From positions 62,001 to 126,000 of the forward strand of contig NZ_BAABCY010000076.1 in NCBI RefSeq assembly GCF_039539345.1: 64,000 bases of DNA, written 5' to 3'. The DNA is from Snuella lapsa. GTDB lineage: Bacteria; Bacteroidota; Bacteroidia; Flavobacteriales; Flavobacteriaceae. This document shows positions 1-8,129 of this stretch, one piece after another; within the stretch, counting starts at the first letter, position 1; every line of letters begins with the position of its first letter. The notes below the pieces were generated by a model, which was not told the DNA's origin, made no database searches, and worked only from the letters and a program-made list of their open reading frames with translations. The position numbers were made by a program, and so were the translations under genes.

Positions 1-287
1 TAGGTTTGTCCATTAGCACAGCTGTTTCGTTCGTATTATTTAATTTTATTGACACAGAGGCAGCAGTAGTTTTAAAAGAAAAGTCTATCGATAAAATGGT
101 ATCTGTTTATGAAAATAACAATCTACCTCAGGATAAATTAGCCGAAATTGTAGAAAAAATGGAATCGGAAGACCTGTATTCCCTAAAGAACAACTTAACA
201 GCATTAGCTATCAATTATTTGCTACCTCTAAGCATTATAGGATTGTTAGTTGCTGCCGCTATGAAAAAAACTAATCCAAATTCCTAA
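1..287 (+). CDS. DUF4199-family membrane protein, C-terminal part
   Basis: The reading frame is open to the left edge of the window (first full codon at base 3), so the true start lies outside. About 94 codons remain. They contain a hydrophobic helix near the start, an amphipathic charged middle (KEKSIDKMVSVYENN), and a second helix at the C-terminus (NYLLPLSIIGLLVAAAM). This pattern fits the second half of DUF4199, a small four-helix membrane family of Bacteroidota that often sits next to a polyprenyl-phosphate glycosyltransferase, as here. Its function is unknown. A TTG at base 6 could be read as a start, but that would leave only half the family length. Confidence 0.65.
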   Translation, partial: GLSISTAVSFVLFNFIDTEAAVVLKEKSIDKMVSVYENNNLPQDKLAEIVEKMESEDLYSLKNNLTALAINYLLPLSIIGLLVAAAMKKTNPNS

Positions 288-299
288 AAATAATTTCTT

Positions 300-307
300 T
301 ACTTTTG
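300..307 (+). promoter_or_regulatory. -7 box (TAnnTTTG) for the glycosyltransferase gene
   Basis: TACTTTTG matches the Bacteroidota -7 consensus TAnnTTTG and ends 26 bases before the ATG at 334. The assignment rests on motif match and position only. Confidence 0.5.
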
Positions 308-333
308 ATTATAGAAACACAGCAAATTTTTAA

Positions 334-1281
334 ATGAATATATCAGTAGTCATACCACTACTCAACGAACAAGAGTCGTTAATAGAATTATACGATTGGA
401 TTGCAAAGGTTATGCAATCCAATCGTTTTTCTTATGAAATTATTTTTATTGATGATGGTAGTACAGATGGTTCTTGGCAAGTTATTACACAACTATCAAA
501 ACGTGATGACAATGTGAAAGGCATTCGTTTCTTAAAGAACTTTGGGAAATCGCAAGCACTGCACGCAGGTTTTGAAAAAGCTAAAGGCAAGGTTGTTGTA
601 ACCATGGATGCAGATCTACAAGACAATCCTGATGAAATCCCCGAACTTTACAATATGATTGTTAATGACGGGTTCGATTTAGTGTCTGGTTGGAAAAAGA
701 AACGTTACGACTCGGTTATTGCTAAAAACTTACCCTCAAAATTGTTTAATTGGGCTGCCAGAAAAACCTCTGGAGTAAAACTGCATGATTTTAATTGCGG
801 ATTAAAAGCATACAAACAAGACGTTATTAAAAATATTGATGTTAATGGTGAAATGCACCGCTACATTCCCGTGCTTTCTAAAAATGCAGGTTTTACCAAA
901 ATAAGTGAAAAAGTAGTATTACACCAGGCCAGAAAATATGGTGAAACCAAGTTTGGTATGGATCGGTTTATTAATGGCTTCCTAGATTTAATTACTATTT
1001 GGTTTATCTCCCGTTTTGGTAAACGCCCCATGCATCTGTTTGGTGCCCTGGGAGTCCTTATGTTTATCATTGGGTTTGGTTTTTCTTTATACCTTGGTTT
1101 AGATAAAGTGTTTTTTAACCCCAGAGGACGACTTATCACTGAACGTCCGCAATTCTATTTGGCTTTATCGACCATGATTATTGGTACTCAATTTTTCGTA
1201 GCTGGTTTTTTAGGTGAAATTATTTTGCGATCAAGACAAGACAAAAAACGCTATTTGATTAAGGATAAATTAAATTTATAA
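334..1281 (+). CDS. Family 2 glycosyltransferase, polyprenyl-phosphate type with two C-terminal helices
   Basis: This 315-residue protein has an N-terminal GT-A domain with DDGSTDGS at residues 40-47 and the metal-binding DADLQD at 92-97. Two membrane helices follow near residues 230-255 and 275-300. The layout matches the DPM1/GtrB/ArnC-like group, which moves a sugar from a nucleotide donor to undecaprenyl phosphate at the inner face of the cytoplasmic membrane. The donor sugar cannot be told from sequence. It follows the DUF4199 gene and has its own -7 box. The ATG start precedes the usual NISVVIPLLNE beginning of the fold. Confidence 0.88.
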   Translation: MNISVVIPLLNEQESLIELYDWIAKVMQSNRFSYEIIFIDDGSTDGSWQVITQLSKRDDNVKGIRFLKNFGKSQALHAGFEKAKGKVVVTMDADLQDNPDEIPELYNMIVNDGFDLVSGWKKKRYDSVIAKNLPSKLFNWAARKTSGVKLHDFNCGLKAYKQDVIKNIDVNGEMHRYIPVLSKNAGFTKISEKVVLHQARKYGETKFGMDRFINGFLDLITIWFISRFGKRPMHLFGALGVLMFIIGFGFSLYLGLDKVFFNPRGRLITERPQFYLALSTMIIGTQFFVAGFLGEIILRSRQDKKRYLIKDKLNL

Positions 1282-1334
1282 TCTTTTTACAGTAAATTAA
1301 GCCTTATTTAAATTTTAACAAATAGGTAATTGCT

Positions 1335-1342
1335 TATTTTTG
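1335..1342 (+). promoter_or_regulatory. -7 box (TAnnTTTG) for the phosphohexomutase gene
   Basis: TATTTTTG lies 21 bases before the ATG at 1364. The TTG inside it would be an in-frame upstream start, but as part of the promoter it is unlikely to be transcribed. Confidence 0.6.
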
Positions 1343-1363
1343 TACTTTATATACAACAACACT

Positions 1364-3094
1364 ATGATTTATATCGAACCAAAAATTTTAGACAGGATCA
1401 ATACATGGCTAACCCCCGCTTTTGATGAAGAAACACAAGCATTTATAAAGGAGAGTATAGCGAACAACCCGAAAGATATTCAAGAAAGTTTTTACAAAGA
1501 CTTGGAATTTGGAACTGGAGGCATGCGTGGTATTATGGGTGTTGGAACTAATAGGATTAACAAGTACACCCTTGGAAAGAGCACTCAGGGACTAAGCGAT
1601 TATTTACATAAATCTTTTCCTAACGAGACTCCCAAAGCTGTTATAGCATACGATTGTAGGCACAATAGTAAAACTTTAGCAAAAGTTGTGGCCGATGTAT
1701 TTTCGGCAAATAATATTGAAGTGTATTTATTTGAAGATTTACGTCCAACTCCTGAGCTATCTTTTGCTGTTAGACATTTAAATTGTCATTGTGGTATTGT
1801 TTTAACCGCTTCCCATAATCCGCCAGAATACAATGGCTATAAAGTATATTGGGAAGACGGTGGGCAACTCGTCCCTCCCCACGATGATGCCGTTATCCAA
1901 ATGATTAACGATTTGGATTATAGTGATATCAAATTTAAAGCAAACAACGACCTGATCCACTATATCGGTAAAGATGTCGATGATGCCTTTATTGACACAT
2001 CAGTAAGTAATGGTAGTTTTAACACACCAGAAGCAGCAAAAGATGACCTAAGTATTGTTTTTACTTCACTTCATGGTACTTCTATTACTGCAGTTCCCGA
2101 AACCTTAAAACGTGCTGGGTATAAAAATGTACACATTGTAAAAGAACAAGAAGTTCCTAACGGTGATTTTCCTACCGTAGCTTCTCCTAACCCTGAAGAA
2201 CCAGCTGCTTTAAAAATGGCTTTGGAATTAGCCGAAAAAGTAAATGCAGACATCGTTATAGGTACAGATCCTGACTGTGATCGCTTGGGGATTGCCGTAC
2301 GTAATTCCGAAAACAAGCTACAATTACTTAACGGTAACCAAACCATGTTAATGATGACCGATTTTCTTTTAAGGCAATGGCAAAATGAAGGAAAAATAAA
2401 AGGTGAAGAATTTATAGCATCTACTATAGTATCTACCCCTATGCTAAATAAATTGGCTAAAGACTATAAAGTAGAAAGTAAAATTGTATTAACCGGATTT
2501 AAATGGATTGCCAAATTAATTAAGGATTTCCCCGAGCTTAATTTTGTAGGTGGTGGAGAAGAAAGTTTTGGCTATATGGTAGGTGATTTTGTGCGTGATA
2601 AAGATGCCGTAACCTCTACCCTCTTAGCTTGTGAAATAGCTGCTCAAGCTAAGGCCAATGGTAGTTCGTTCTACGAAGACCTTATTGCATTATATACAAA
2701 ATACGGTTTTTATAAAGAACATTTGGTTTCCTTAACCAAAAAAGGCATAGAAGGTGCTCAGGAAATAGCCCAAATGATGATCGATGCTCGTGAAAACCCT
2801 CTTACGGAAGTAAACGGTTCGAAAGTTGTTAAAATAGAAGACTACCAGTCATCGATAGCAAAGTATATGCTTACAGGTGAAGAACAAAATATTGATATTC
2901 CAAAATCGAATGTATTGATCTATTACACCGAAGACGGTACACAAGTGGCATTGCGCCCCAGTGGTACAGAGCCCAAAATAAAATTCTATATCAGCGTAAA
3001 TACCCCTTTAACATCTGCCAATGCTTTTAAAGAAACAGAAACCCTACTGAATTCTAAAATAGACGCTATTTTAAAAGATATGAAGCTCAACTAA
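1364..3094 (+). CDS. Phospho-sugar mutase (phosphoglucomutase/phosphomannomutase, PGM2-like)
   Basis: This 576-residue alpha-D-phosphohexomutase interconverts sugar 1- and 6-phosphates through a phosphoserine. The catalytic serine is in TASHNP (near residue 150), the magnesium loop is DPDCDR (302-306), the sugar-recognition loop is GGGEESFGY (about 410), and the C-terminal phosphate-binding loop is RPSGTEPK. The length fits the large PGM2/phosphopentomutase-like group. The ATG at 1364 is chosen over the in-frame TTG at 1340 because that TTG is inside a -7 box. Glucose, mannose or pentose phosphate specificity is not settled. It may feed sugar nucleotides to cell-envelope glycosyltransferases such as its neighbour. 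Confidence 0.9.
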   Translation: MIYIEPKILDRINTWLTPAFDEETQAFIKESIANNPKDIQESFYKDLEFGTGGMRGIMGVGTNRINKYTLGKSTQGLSDYLHKSFPNETPKAVIAYDCRHNSKTLAKVVADVFSANNIEVYLFEDLRPTPELSFAVRHLNCHCGIVLTASHNPPEYNGYKVYWEDGGQLVPPHDDAVIQMINDLDYSDIKFKANNDLIHYIGKDVDDAFIDTSVSNGSFNTPEAAKDDLSIVFTSLHGTSITAVPETLKRAGYKNVHIVKEQEVPNGDFPTVASPNPEEPAALKMALELAEKVNADIVIGTDPDCDRLGIAVRNSENKLQLLNGNQTMLMMTDFLLRQWQNEGKIKGEEFIASTIVSTPMLNKLAKDYKVESKIVLTGFKWIAKLIKDFPELNFVGGGEESFGYMVGDFVRDKDAVTSTLLACEIAAQAKANGSSFYEDLIALYTKYGFYKEHLVSLTKKGIEGAQEIAQMMIDARENPLTEVNGSKVVKIEDYQSSIAKYMLTGEEQNIDIPKSNVLIYYTEDGTQVALRPSGTEPKIKFYISVNTPLTSANAFKETETLLNSKIDAILKDMKLN

Positions 3095-3111
3095 TGGAAG
3101 ATAAAAAAAGA

Positions 3112-3135
3112 AGAGGCGCTAAATTTAGCGCCTCT
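3112..3135. terminator. Perfect 24-base hairpin between mutase and ABC exporter genes
   Basis: A perfect inverted repeat (AGAGGCGCTAAA and its complement) lies 17 bases after the mutase stop. The T-tract belongs to the minus strand (CTTCTTTTTTTAT on that strand). On the plus strand the hairpin is followed by AAAGCTTTA, so it resembles an intrinsic terminator facing leftward. Confidence 0.55.
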
Positions 3136-3177
3136 AAAGCTTTATAAAACCCTTAAACCAATTACCGATATCCCTAA

Positions 3178-5040
3178 ATGAATCACTTTTTAAATATTTT
3201 ACGGTACGCTAAGCCATACAAGCGCTTTGCCTTTGGTCATATTATTTCCAATGTGTTTTTCGCTTTATTTGGCACCCTCTCGTTCGTTGCATTAAAGCCC
3301 ATGCTTGATGTGATCTTTGAAAAGAGCGTCGATCCTTGTACAAAGGAAGTTATTGTAGACGCGGTGCCAGTAAAACCTTTATATGAAGGGTTGACTGAAA
3401 TTGGACATTATACCGAAAACCTACTAGCTTATTACATGTATGAGTTTACAGGAGGCGACAAATCTAAAGCATTGATGTTTGTTATCGGACTAATTATCAT
3501 TATGTTTTTGCTTAAAAACATCTCGGGGTATTTAGCAAACTATTTTCTGGTATTTCTGCGTAATGGTGTTATAAGGGATATAAGAAATAAGGTTTACAAA
3601 AAAACCGTAGAGTTACCTCTATCCTATTTATCCGAGCAAAGAAAAGGCGATATTTTATCTCGGGTAACCAGTGATGTTTTAGATCTACAGTATTCCTTTT
3701 TATCTGTACTCGAACTTATTATAAGAGAGCCACTAACTATTATCTTCACCATCACAGCTATGCTTATAATAAGTCCGCAACTCACACTGTTTGTGTTTGT
3801 TTTCATACCTGTTATGGGGGCCATCATCTCGCGAATAGGGAAAAGTTTAAAGCGAAAATCGGACCGTGTACAGAGAGAACAAGGAATTTTCTTATCGACT
3901 TTAGAAGAGACCTTATCTGGTTTACGTATCATAAAAGGATTTAGCGCCGAGGAAAAATTCAATGCTAATTTTCAGGAATCCACCTCGAGGTTTTACCGGT
4001 TTTCAAATAAGTTAATGAACCGGCAAAATTTAGCTTCTCCTACCAGTGAATTCTTGGGTATATGTATGATCTCGGTTATTTTATGGTATGGAGGCAATTT
4101 AGTACTTCAAGGAGACGCTAATTCCATGTTAGATGGTAGTACGTTTTTAGTCTATATGGGATTATCGTATAACATCCTAACACCTGCCAAAGCCATTTCC
4201 AGAGGCTTATATAACATTAAAAAAGGCGGTGCAGCAGCCGAGCGTATTCAGGAGATTATCGATACACCAAATCCGTTGAAAGACAAAGCAAATGCCATTG
4301 TTAAAACTGGTTTCGATACTAACATTGTCTTTGACAATATTTCCTTTAAATACGAAGACAAATATGTGCTAAAAGACTTCTCGCTAACCATTCCCAAAGG
4401 AAAGACTGTAGCGTTGGTAGGTCAATCCGGTAGCGGCAAATCTACCATTGCTAATCTGGTAACACGGTTTTACGACGTAAACAAAGGAGCTATTTTAATT
4501 GACAATATCGATATTCGGGATTTAACAACCAAATCCCTTCGTCAACAATTGGGTATTGTTACCCAAGATGCCATTTTGTTTAACGACAGTATTAAAAACA
4601 ATTTAAAATTAGGTAATGACAAGGCTACCGATGCACAAATCATTGAAGCCTTAAAAGTAGCCAATGCATGGGAATTTGTTAAAGAACTTCCCAACACCAT
4701 TAATAGCAATGTTGGTGATGCGGGTACTAAATTGTCTGGAGGACAAAAACAACGTTTAAGTATTGCGCGTGCCGTTCTTAAAAGCCCCCCTATTATGATC
4801 TTAGACGAGGCAACTTCGGCACTTGATACCGAAAGTGAGCGTTTGGTTCAGGTGGCATTGGAAAATATGATGAAAAACAGAACGTCTATTGTCATTGCAC
4901 ATAGATTATCGACCATTCAAAACGCCGACGAAATTATCGTACTAAACAAAGGAGAGATCGTTGAACGAGGTAAACACGACGAGCTTATGGCTCTAAAAGG
5001 CGTCTACCAAAAACTGGTAGACATGCAAAGTTTTTCATAA
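3178..5040 (+). CDS. ABC exporter, MsbA-like half transporter
   Basis: A 620-residue fusion of a six-helix transmembrane domain (about 1-340) and an ATPase domain. Walker A GQSGSGKS is near 414, the signature LSGGQKQR near 519, Walker B ILDEATSALD near 540, and the switch histidine is in IAHRLST near 575. Half transporters of this kind homodimerise in the cytoplasmic membrane; MsbA flips lipid A-core, but related proteins export lipids, drugs or peptides. The extracellular loop after helix 1 is longer than in E. coli MsbA (about residues 45-90). A clear terminator follows. Substrate is not determined. Confidence 0.88.
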   Translation: MNHFLNILRYAKPYKRFAFGHIISNVFFALFGTLSFVALKPMLDVIFEKSVDPCTKEVIVDAVPVKPLYEGLTEIGHYTENLLAYYMYEFTGGDKSKALMFVIGLIIIMFLLKNISGYLANYFLVFLRNGVIRDIRNKVYKKTVELPLSYLSEQRKGDILSRVTSDVLDLQYSFLSVLELIIREPLTIIFTITAMLIISPQLTLFVFVFIPVMGAIISRIGKSLKRKSDRVQREQGIFLSTLEETLSGLRIIKGFSAEEKFNANFQESTSRFYRFSNKLMNRQNLASPTSEFLGICMISVILWYGGNLVLQGDANSMLDGSTFLVYMGLSYNILTPAKAISRGLYNIKKGGAAAERIQEIIDTPNPLKDKANAIVKTGFDTNIVFDNISFKYEDKYVLKDFSLTIPKGKTVALVGQSGSGKSTIANLVTRFYDVNKGAILIDNIDIRDLTTKSLRQQLGIVTQDAILFNDSIKNNLKLGNDKATDAQIIEALKVANAWEFVKELPNTINSNVGDAGTKLSGGQKQRLSIARAVLKSPPIMILDEATSALDTESERLVQVALENMMKNRTSIVIAHRLSTIQNADEIIVLNKGEIVERGKHDELMALKGVYQKLVDMQSFS

Positions 5041-5068
5041 GTGCTTACTACTTGAAAAGGTATAAAAT

Positions 5069-5107
5069 AAAAAAGGATAGAGATTTGGGGTTTCTATCCT
5101 TTTTTTA
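5069..5107 (+). terminator. Intrinsic terminator after the ABC exporter gene
   Basis: AAAAAAGGATAG and CTATCCTTTTTT form a stem around a short loop, with T7 at the end, about 30 bases past the stop codon. It could work in both directions because of the matching A-tract. Confidence 0.85.
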
Positions 5108-5412
5108 TTCACTGTTAGACTTGGGGACGACTAACATCATAAGTAGGTTTCTGAAGCAAACATACTACAAAAAAGCACAGTAAACAAGAAAAATATGTTT
5201 TTTATCGTGTTTAAATGCATTTCATCGATGTTTTAAAAATTTTAATTCCCTTGAACACTCAACTTAAATTCTTAAAATTCTATTAATTAGCAATTAACGA
5301 CTTCTACAATTCTACTTCTTAAAAGCATCATAACAATATATTGCTGTTCATATTTAAAAAAAAGCATCTAACACTTAAACTTTTAATATATTTAATAGTC
5401 TAAATATTAAAC
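5108..5412. other. Gene-free AT-rich region before the sigma factor gene
   Basis: About 300 bases without a credible coding frame. There is an AT-rich stretch and a TACTTTTG box right at the downstream gene start. I see no hairpin or repeat of note. Confidence 0.6.
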
Positions 5413-5420
5413 TACTTTTG
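5413..5420 (+). promoter_or_regulatory. TAnnTTTG box overlapping the sigma factor start codon
   Basis: TACTTTTG shares its last base with the GTG start of the sigma gene. Either it is a true -7 box, which would put the transcript start inside the proposed coding region, or the match is fortuitous. An in-frame TAA at 5408 forbids a start further upstream. Confidence 0.35.
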
Positions 5421-5962
5421 TGATAGAAGAAGTACAGTTAGTAGAAAGCCTAAAATCGGAAAGTAATAAAGAGGAAGCTTTTAAAGCTTTAGTTTCACTT
5501 TATAAGGAACGTTTGTATTGGCATATACGTAACATTGTAAAGTTACATGACGATGCCGATGATGTTCTTCAAAACACATTTATTAAGGTTTATAAAAATA
5601 TCCATAGCTTTAAAGGTGACAGCAAGTTGTTTTCATGGATGTACCGTATAGCAACCAACGAAGCCATAACATTCATCAATAACAACGCTAAACGATTGCA
5701 AATAACAAATAACGAAGTTCAGCAATTGGCCATAACCAATTTAACTTCTGATGTTTATTTTGAGGGCAATGACATTCAAATGAAACTGCAAGAAGCTATT
5801 GCCTCCTTGCCACAAAAGCAACAATTGGTCTTTAACATGAAATATTTTGAAGATTTAAAATACAAAGACATGGCTGAAATCCTAGAGAAAAGCGAAGGTG
5901 CCCTAAAGGCTTCTTACCATATTGCCGTAAAAAAAATAGAAACCTATTTAACTAAAGATTAA
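5420..5962 (+). CDS. ECF-type RNA polymerase sigma factor
   Basis: A 180-residue sigma-70 of the extracytoplasmic function group. Region 2 holds DDVLQNTFIKVYKNI, which binds core polymerase and melts the -10 region, and region 4 holds the helix-turn-helix LKYKDMAEILEKSEGALKAS. It should redirect transcription when released from an anti-sigma factor. The start is a GTG, since the frame opens at 5411 and the first internal Met is in the middle of region 2. It heads a three-gene unit with a putative anti-sigma membrane protein and a Spy-like periplasmic protein, which suggests an envelope stress circuit. Confidence 0.9.
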   Translation: MIEEVQLVESLKSESNKEEAFKALVSLYKERLYWHIRNIVKLHDDADDVLQNTFIKVYKNIHSFKGDSKLFSWMYRIATNEAITFINNNAKRLQITNNEVQQLAITNLTSDVYFEGNDIQMKLQEAIASLPQKQQLVFNMKYFEDLKYKDMAEILEKSEGALKASYHIAVKKIETYLTKD

Positions 5963-5996
5963 ACCTTTACACAATTGAACAGTCTTAATAAATAGT

Positions 5997-6497
5997 ATGA
6001 AAAAACATGAACTACATAATATAAAATCTCCTGGTTTTAATCTTCCCGAAGGTTACTTTGATGCTTTTGAAGAACATCTTTTAAACGAAATAAAACTCAA
6101 GCAAACCGTAAAAAGACATGGATTTAAAGTACCCGAAGGCTATCTGGATGCTATAGAGGATCATATCATGGATAAGATTTCCTCAACTAACAATAATCCA
6201 AAAATCATTCAACTTTTCAATAGAAAAAGCCTTCTTTATGCTGCTAGTGCAGCAGCTTGTTTGGCACTATTACTTAATTCCCCTCTTTTAAATACAAAAA
6301 TAACATGGGATTCATTGGACATCGAAACCGTTGAGAACTACATTGTTAATGAAAATTTAGAAACCTATGAAATAGCCTCCCTATTTAGTGAAGAAGATTT
6401 AGAATCAGTAGATATTGTAAACTATACTTTTAACGAGGAAACATTAGAAACCTATTTATTGAATCATTTAAATATTGAAAACCTTATTATTGAATAA
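5997..6497 (+). CDS. Putative anti-sigma membrane protein with a duplicated motif
   Basis: A 166-residue protein with no family I can name for certain. Residues 13-32 and 42-61 are two copies of a 20-residue motif of the form GFxxPEGYxDAxExHxxxxI (11 of 20 identical), followed by one membrane helix (about 78-95) and an acidic C-terminal part that would face the periplasm. Similar PEGYF-type motifs occur in proteins encoded after ECF sigma genes in Bacteroidota, so the N-terminal part may bind the sigma factor. That role is inferred from position and topology. It sits 34 bases after the sigma gene and 15 before the Spy-like gene. Confidence 0.7.
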   Translation: MKKHELHNIKSPGFNLPEGYFDAFEEHLLNEIKLKQTVKRHGFKVPEGYLDAIEDHIMDKISSTNNNPKIIQLFNRKSLLYAASAAACLALLLNSPLLNTKITWDSLDIETVENYIVNENLETYEIASLFSEEDLESVDIVNYTFNEETLETYLLNHLNIENLIIE

Positions 6498-6512
6498 TAA
6501 AATACCTTGATC

Positions 6513-6959
6513 ATGAGACTACTTATAATACTAACATTAACACTACTATTTACAGTAGGTAGCCATGCACAATCCAAAAGAGATCGTATTAAAGCACTTA
6601 AAGTTTCCTTTTTAACCGAAAGGCTAAACCTAACAGAAGGTGAAGCCCAAAAGTTTTGGCCCGTATACAATGCGTACGACGAAAATACCGTAAAATTAAA
6701 ATACCATACGCTACGTAAAATACGCCATGAAATAAAGGATAGCCTTGAAACGCTTACAGATGCTAAAGCACAAGAGTTATTGGACAGACTTGATGATGCA
6801 GAAAACAAATTACATCGTGAGCAAATTCAGCTAAACAATAAGTTGAAAAACATTATTTCTCCCAAAAAAATACTTTTGCTTAAAGTGGCCGAAGAAGATT
6901 TTACACGAAAACTCTTTGAAGAGTTTAAAAATAGACGGCACAATCCTTCCAAAAAATGA
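6513..6959 (+). CDS. Spy/CpxP-like periplasmic protein ('sensor of ECF-type sigma factor')
   Basis: 148 residues with a signal peptide (residues 1 to about 20, ending SHAQ) and an all-helical charged body. LTEGEAQKFWPVYNAYD matches the repeated helical pattern of flavobacterial proteins labelled sensor of ECF-type sigma factor, distant relatives of Spy/CpxP. It probably acts in the periplasm, as a stress sensor or chaperone tied to the sigma factor two genes upstream. The ATG at 6513 is preferred over the TTG at 6507. It converges with the next gene with only 10 bases between them and no visible terminator. Confidence 0.75.
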   Translation: MRLLIILTLTLLFTVGSHAQSKRDRIKALKVSFLTERLNLTEGEAQKFWPVYNAYDENTVKLKYHTLRKIRHEIKDSLETLTDAKAQELLDRLDDAENKLHREQIQLNNKLKNIISPKKILLLKVAEEDFTRKLFEEFKNRRHNPSKK

Positions 6960-6969
6960 TTAACCTAAA

Positions 6970-8025
6970 TCACTTAAATAACAACTTTGCAATGCGCCCT
7001 TTACCTGCAGCATAGGCCGTACTGTCGTTTAAAAAACGGATTGTATAAAACCCTTCATCACTTAAGTGTTTCCATGTATTCCCTGAATCGTTAGAAAAAT
7101 CGATTCCCTTGAATCCAGTTGCTACTAATTCTTTGCCTTTACTATTAGGTATGTACTGAACACAACTGCGATAACCTGGTTCCTGAGCTTGTGCAACCAA
7201 TTGCCAAGTTATACCACCATCTTGCGTTCGTATTTTGTTGGATGTATTACCATCTGGTTTAGTATAATCCCCGCCAATTCCAAAACCATTTAGCTCGTCG
7301 TAAAAATCAATTGAATAAATACCTTCTGTTTTTTGGGTCTGTACTATCGGTGTTTTTATACTTTGCCATGAACGTCCTTTGTCGTTGGAATAATAAATAT
7401 TACCACTAGAGGTTCCAATCCAAGCCTTATTGCCTAATACTTTTATATTAGTGTTACTGGCTGCAAAAGCAGCTTCTCCTTCTTCTGCTTCGGGTAAAAC
7501 ATCACAAGCTAACTTTGTCCAGGTTCGTCCGCTATCTTTGGTCACGATTATAGACAAACACCCATCAAAACTATCACCTATGGCAATACCTTCAGTGTCG
7601 TTCCAAAAAGCCATGGCATCGTAAAAAACAAACTCCCCTTCTTCTTTATACACCAATTCCATATTACCTCTTGCTCCCGTTTTATATAACAATGCCGGCG
7701 ACTCAATACTAAGCATAAAAAAATCGGTAGTAGTATGCGCAATGGCTCTAAAATGCAATCTTAAACTGTCGTGCTCCTGAATGGAAGTACGCCACACTTC
7801 CTTGGACGGATTATACAGACCAAAAGTACCGTTGTTAGCTGCAAATGCCAAACTACCATCATCCAAGATGTCAATGGCCCGAATGCTAATTAAAGAATCT
7901 GTATAGATAGGTTCGATTGTAATAGATGAAAAGTCTCTGGGCACAAATTTGTCTGTCTTTTTACAAGAAAAAAACAACATGCCAATACAAAGGAATATTA
8001 AATGTCTCACGTTAAAATTTTTCAT
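6970..8025 (-). CDS. Ycf48/BNR-repeat beta-propeller lipoprotein
   Basis: 351 residues beginning with a lipoprotein signal peptide (FFSC lipobox, Cys near residue 21). The rest is beta-propeller in character, with several Asp-box-like turns: KDSGRTWTK, NDKGRSWQS, QDGGITWQL, NDSGNTWKH. These are the repeats of Ycf48-like and sialidase-like proteins, often annotated oxidoreductase in flavobacteria. No catalytic residues of a sialidase are evident. It is likely an envelope lipoprotein of unknown binding role. The ATG at 8025 gives a good signal peptide. Confidence 0.75.
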   Translation of the reverse strand: MKNFNVRHLIFLCIGMLFFSCKKTDKFVPRDFSSITIEPIYTDSLISIRAIDILDDGSLAFAANNGTFGLYNPSKEVWRTSIQEHDSLRLHFRAIAHTTTDFFMLSIESPALLYKTGARGNMELVYKEEGEFVFYDAMAFWNDTEGIAIGDSFDGCLSIIVTKDSGRTWTKLACDVLPEAEEGEAAFAASNTNIKVLGNKAWIGTSSGNIYYSNDKGRSWQSIKTPIVQTQKTEGIYSIDFYDELNGFGIGGDYTKPDGNTSNKIRTQDGGITWQLVAQAQEPGYRSCVQYIPNSKGKELVATGFKGIDFSNDSGNTWKHLSDEGFYTIRFLNDSTAYAAGKGRIAKLLFK

Positions 8026-8103
8026 AAAAATAGAAAAGCCTAATTAATAAACCGTCCTTATTTAAACTTTTTCAAATAAGCTAACAAATCGACATTTTAA
8101 ATG

Positions 8104-8111
8104 TAACTTTG
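8104..8111 (+). promoter_or_regulatory. -7 box (TAnnTTTG) for the RsmB-type gene
   Basis: TAACTTTG ends 18 bases before the ATG at 8130, a usual distance for Bacteroidota promoters. Confidence 0.6.
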
Positions 8112-8129
8112 CATGCTTAATTTTATACC

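Noticed and set aside
1340..1363. TTG at 1340 as the start of the phosphohexomutase
   Set aside because: It is inside the TATTTTTG box, and the ATG at 1364 gives the normal family start.
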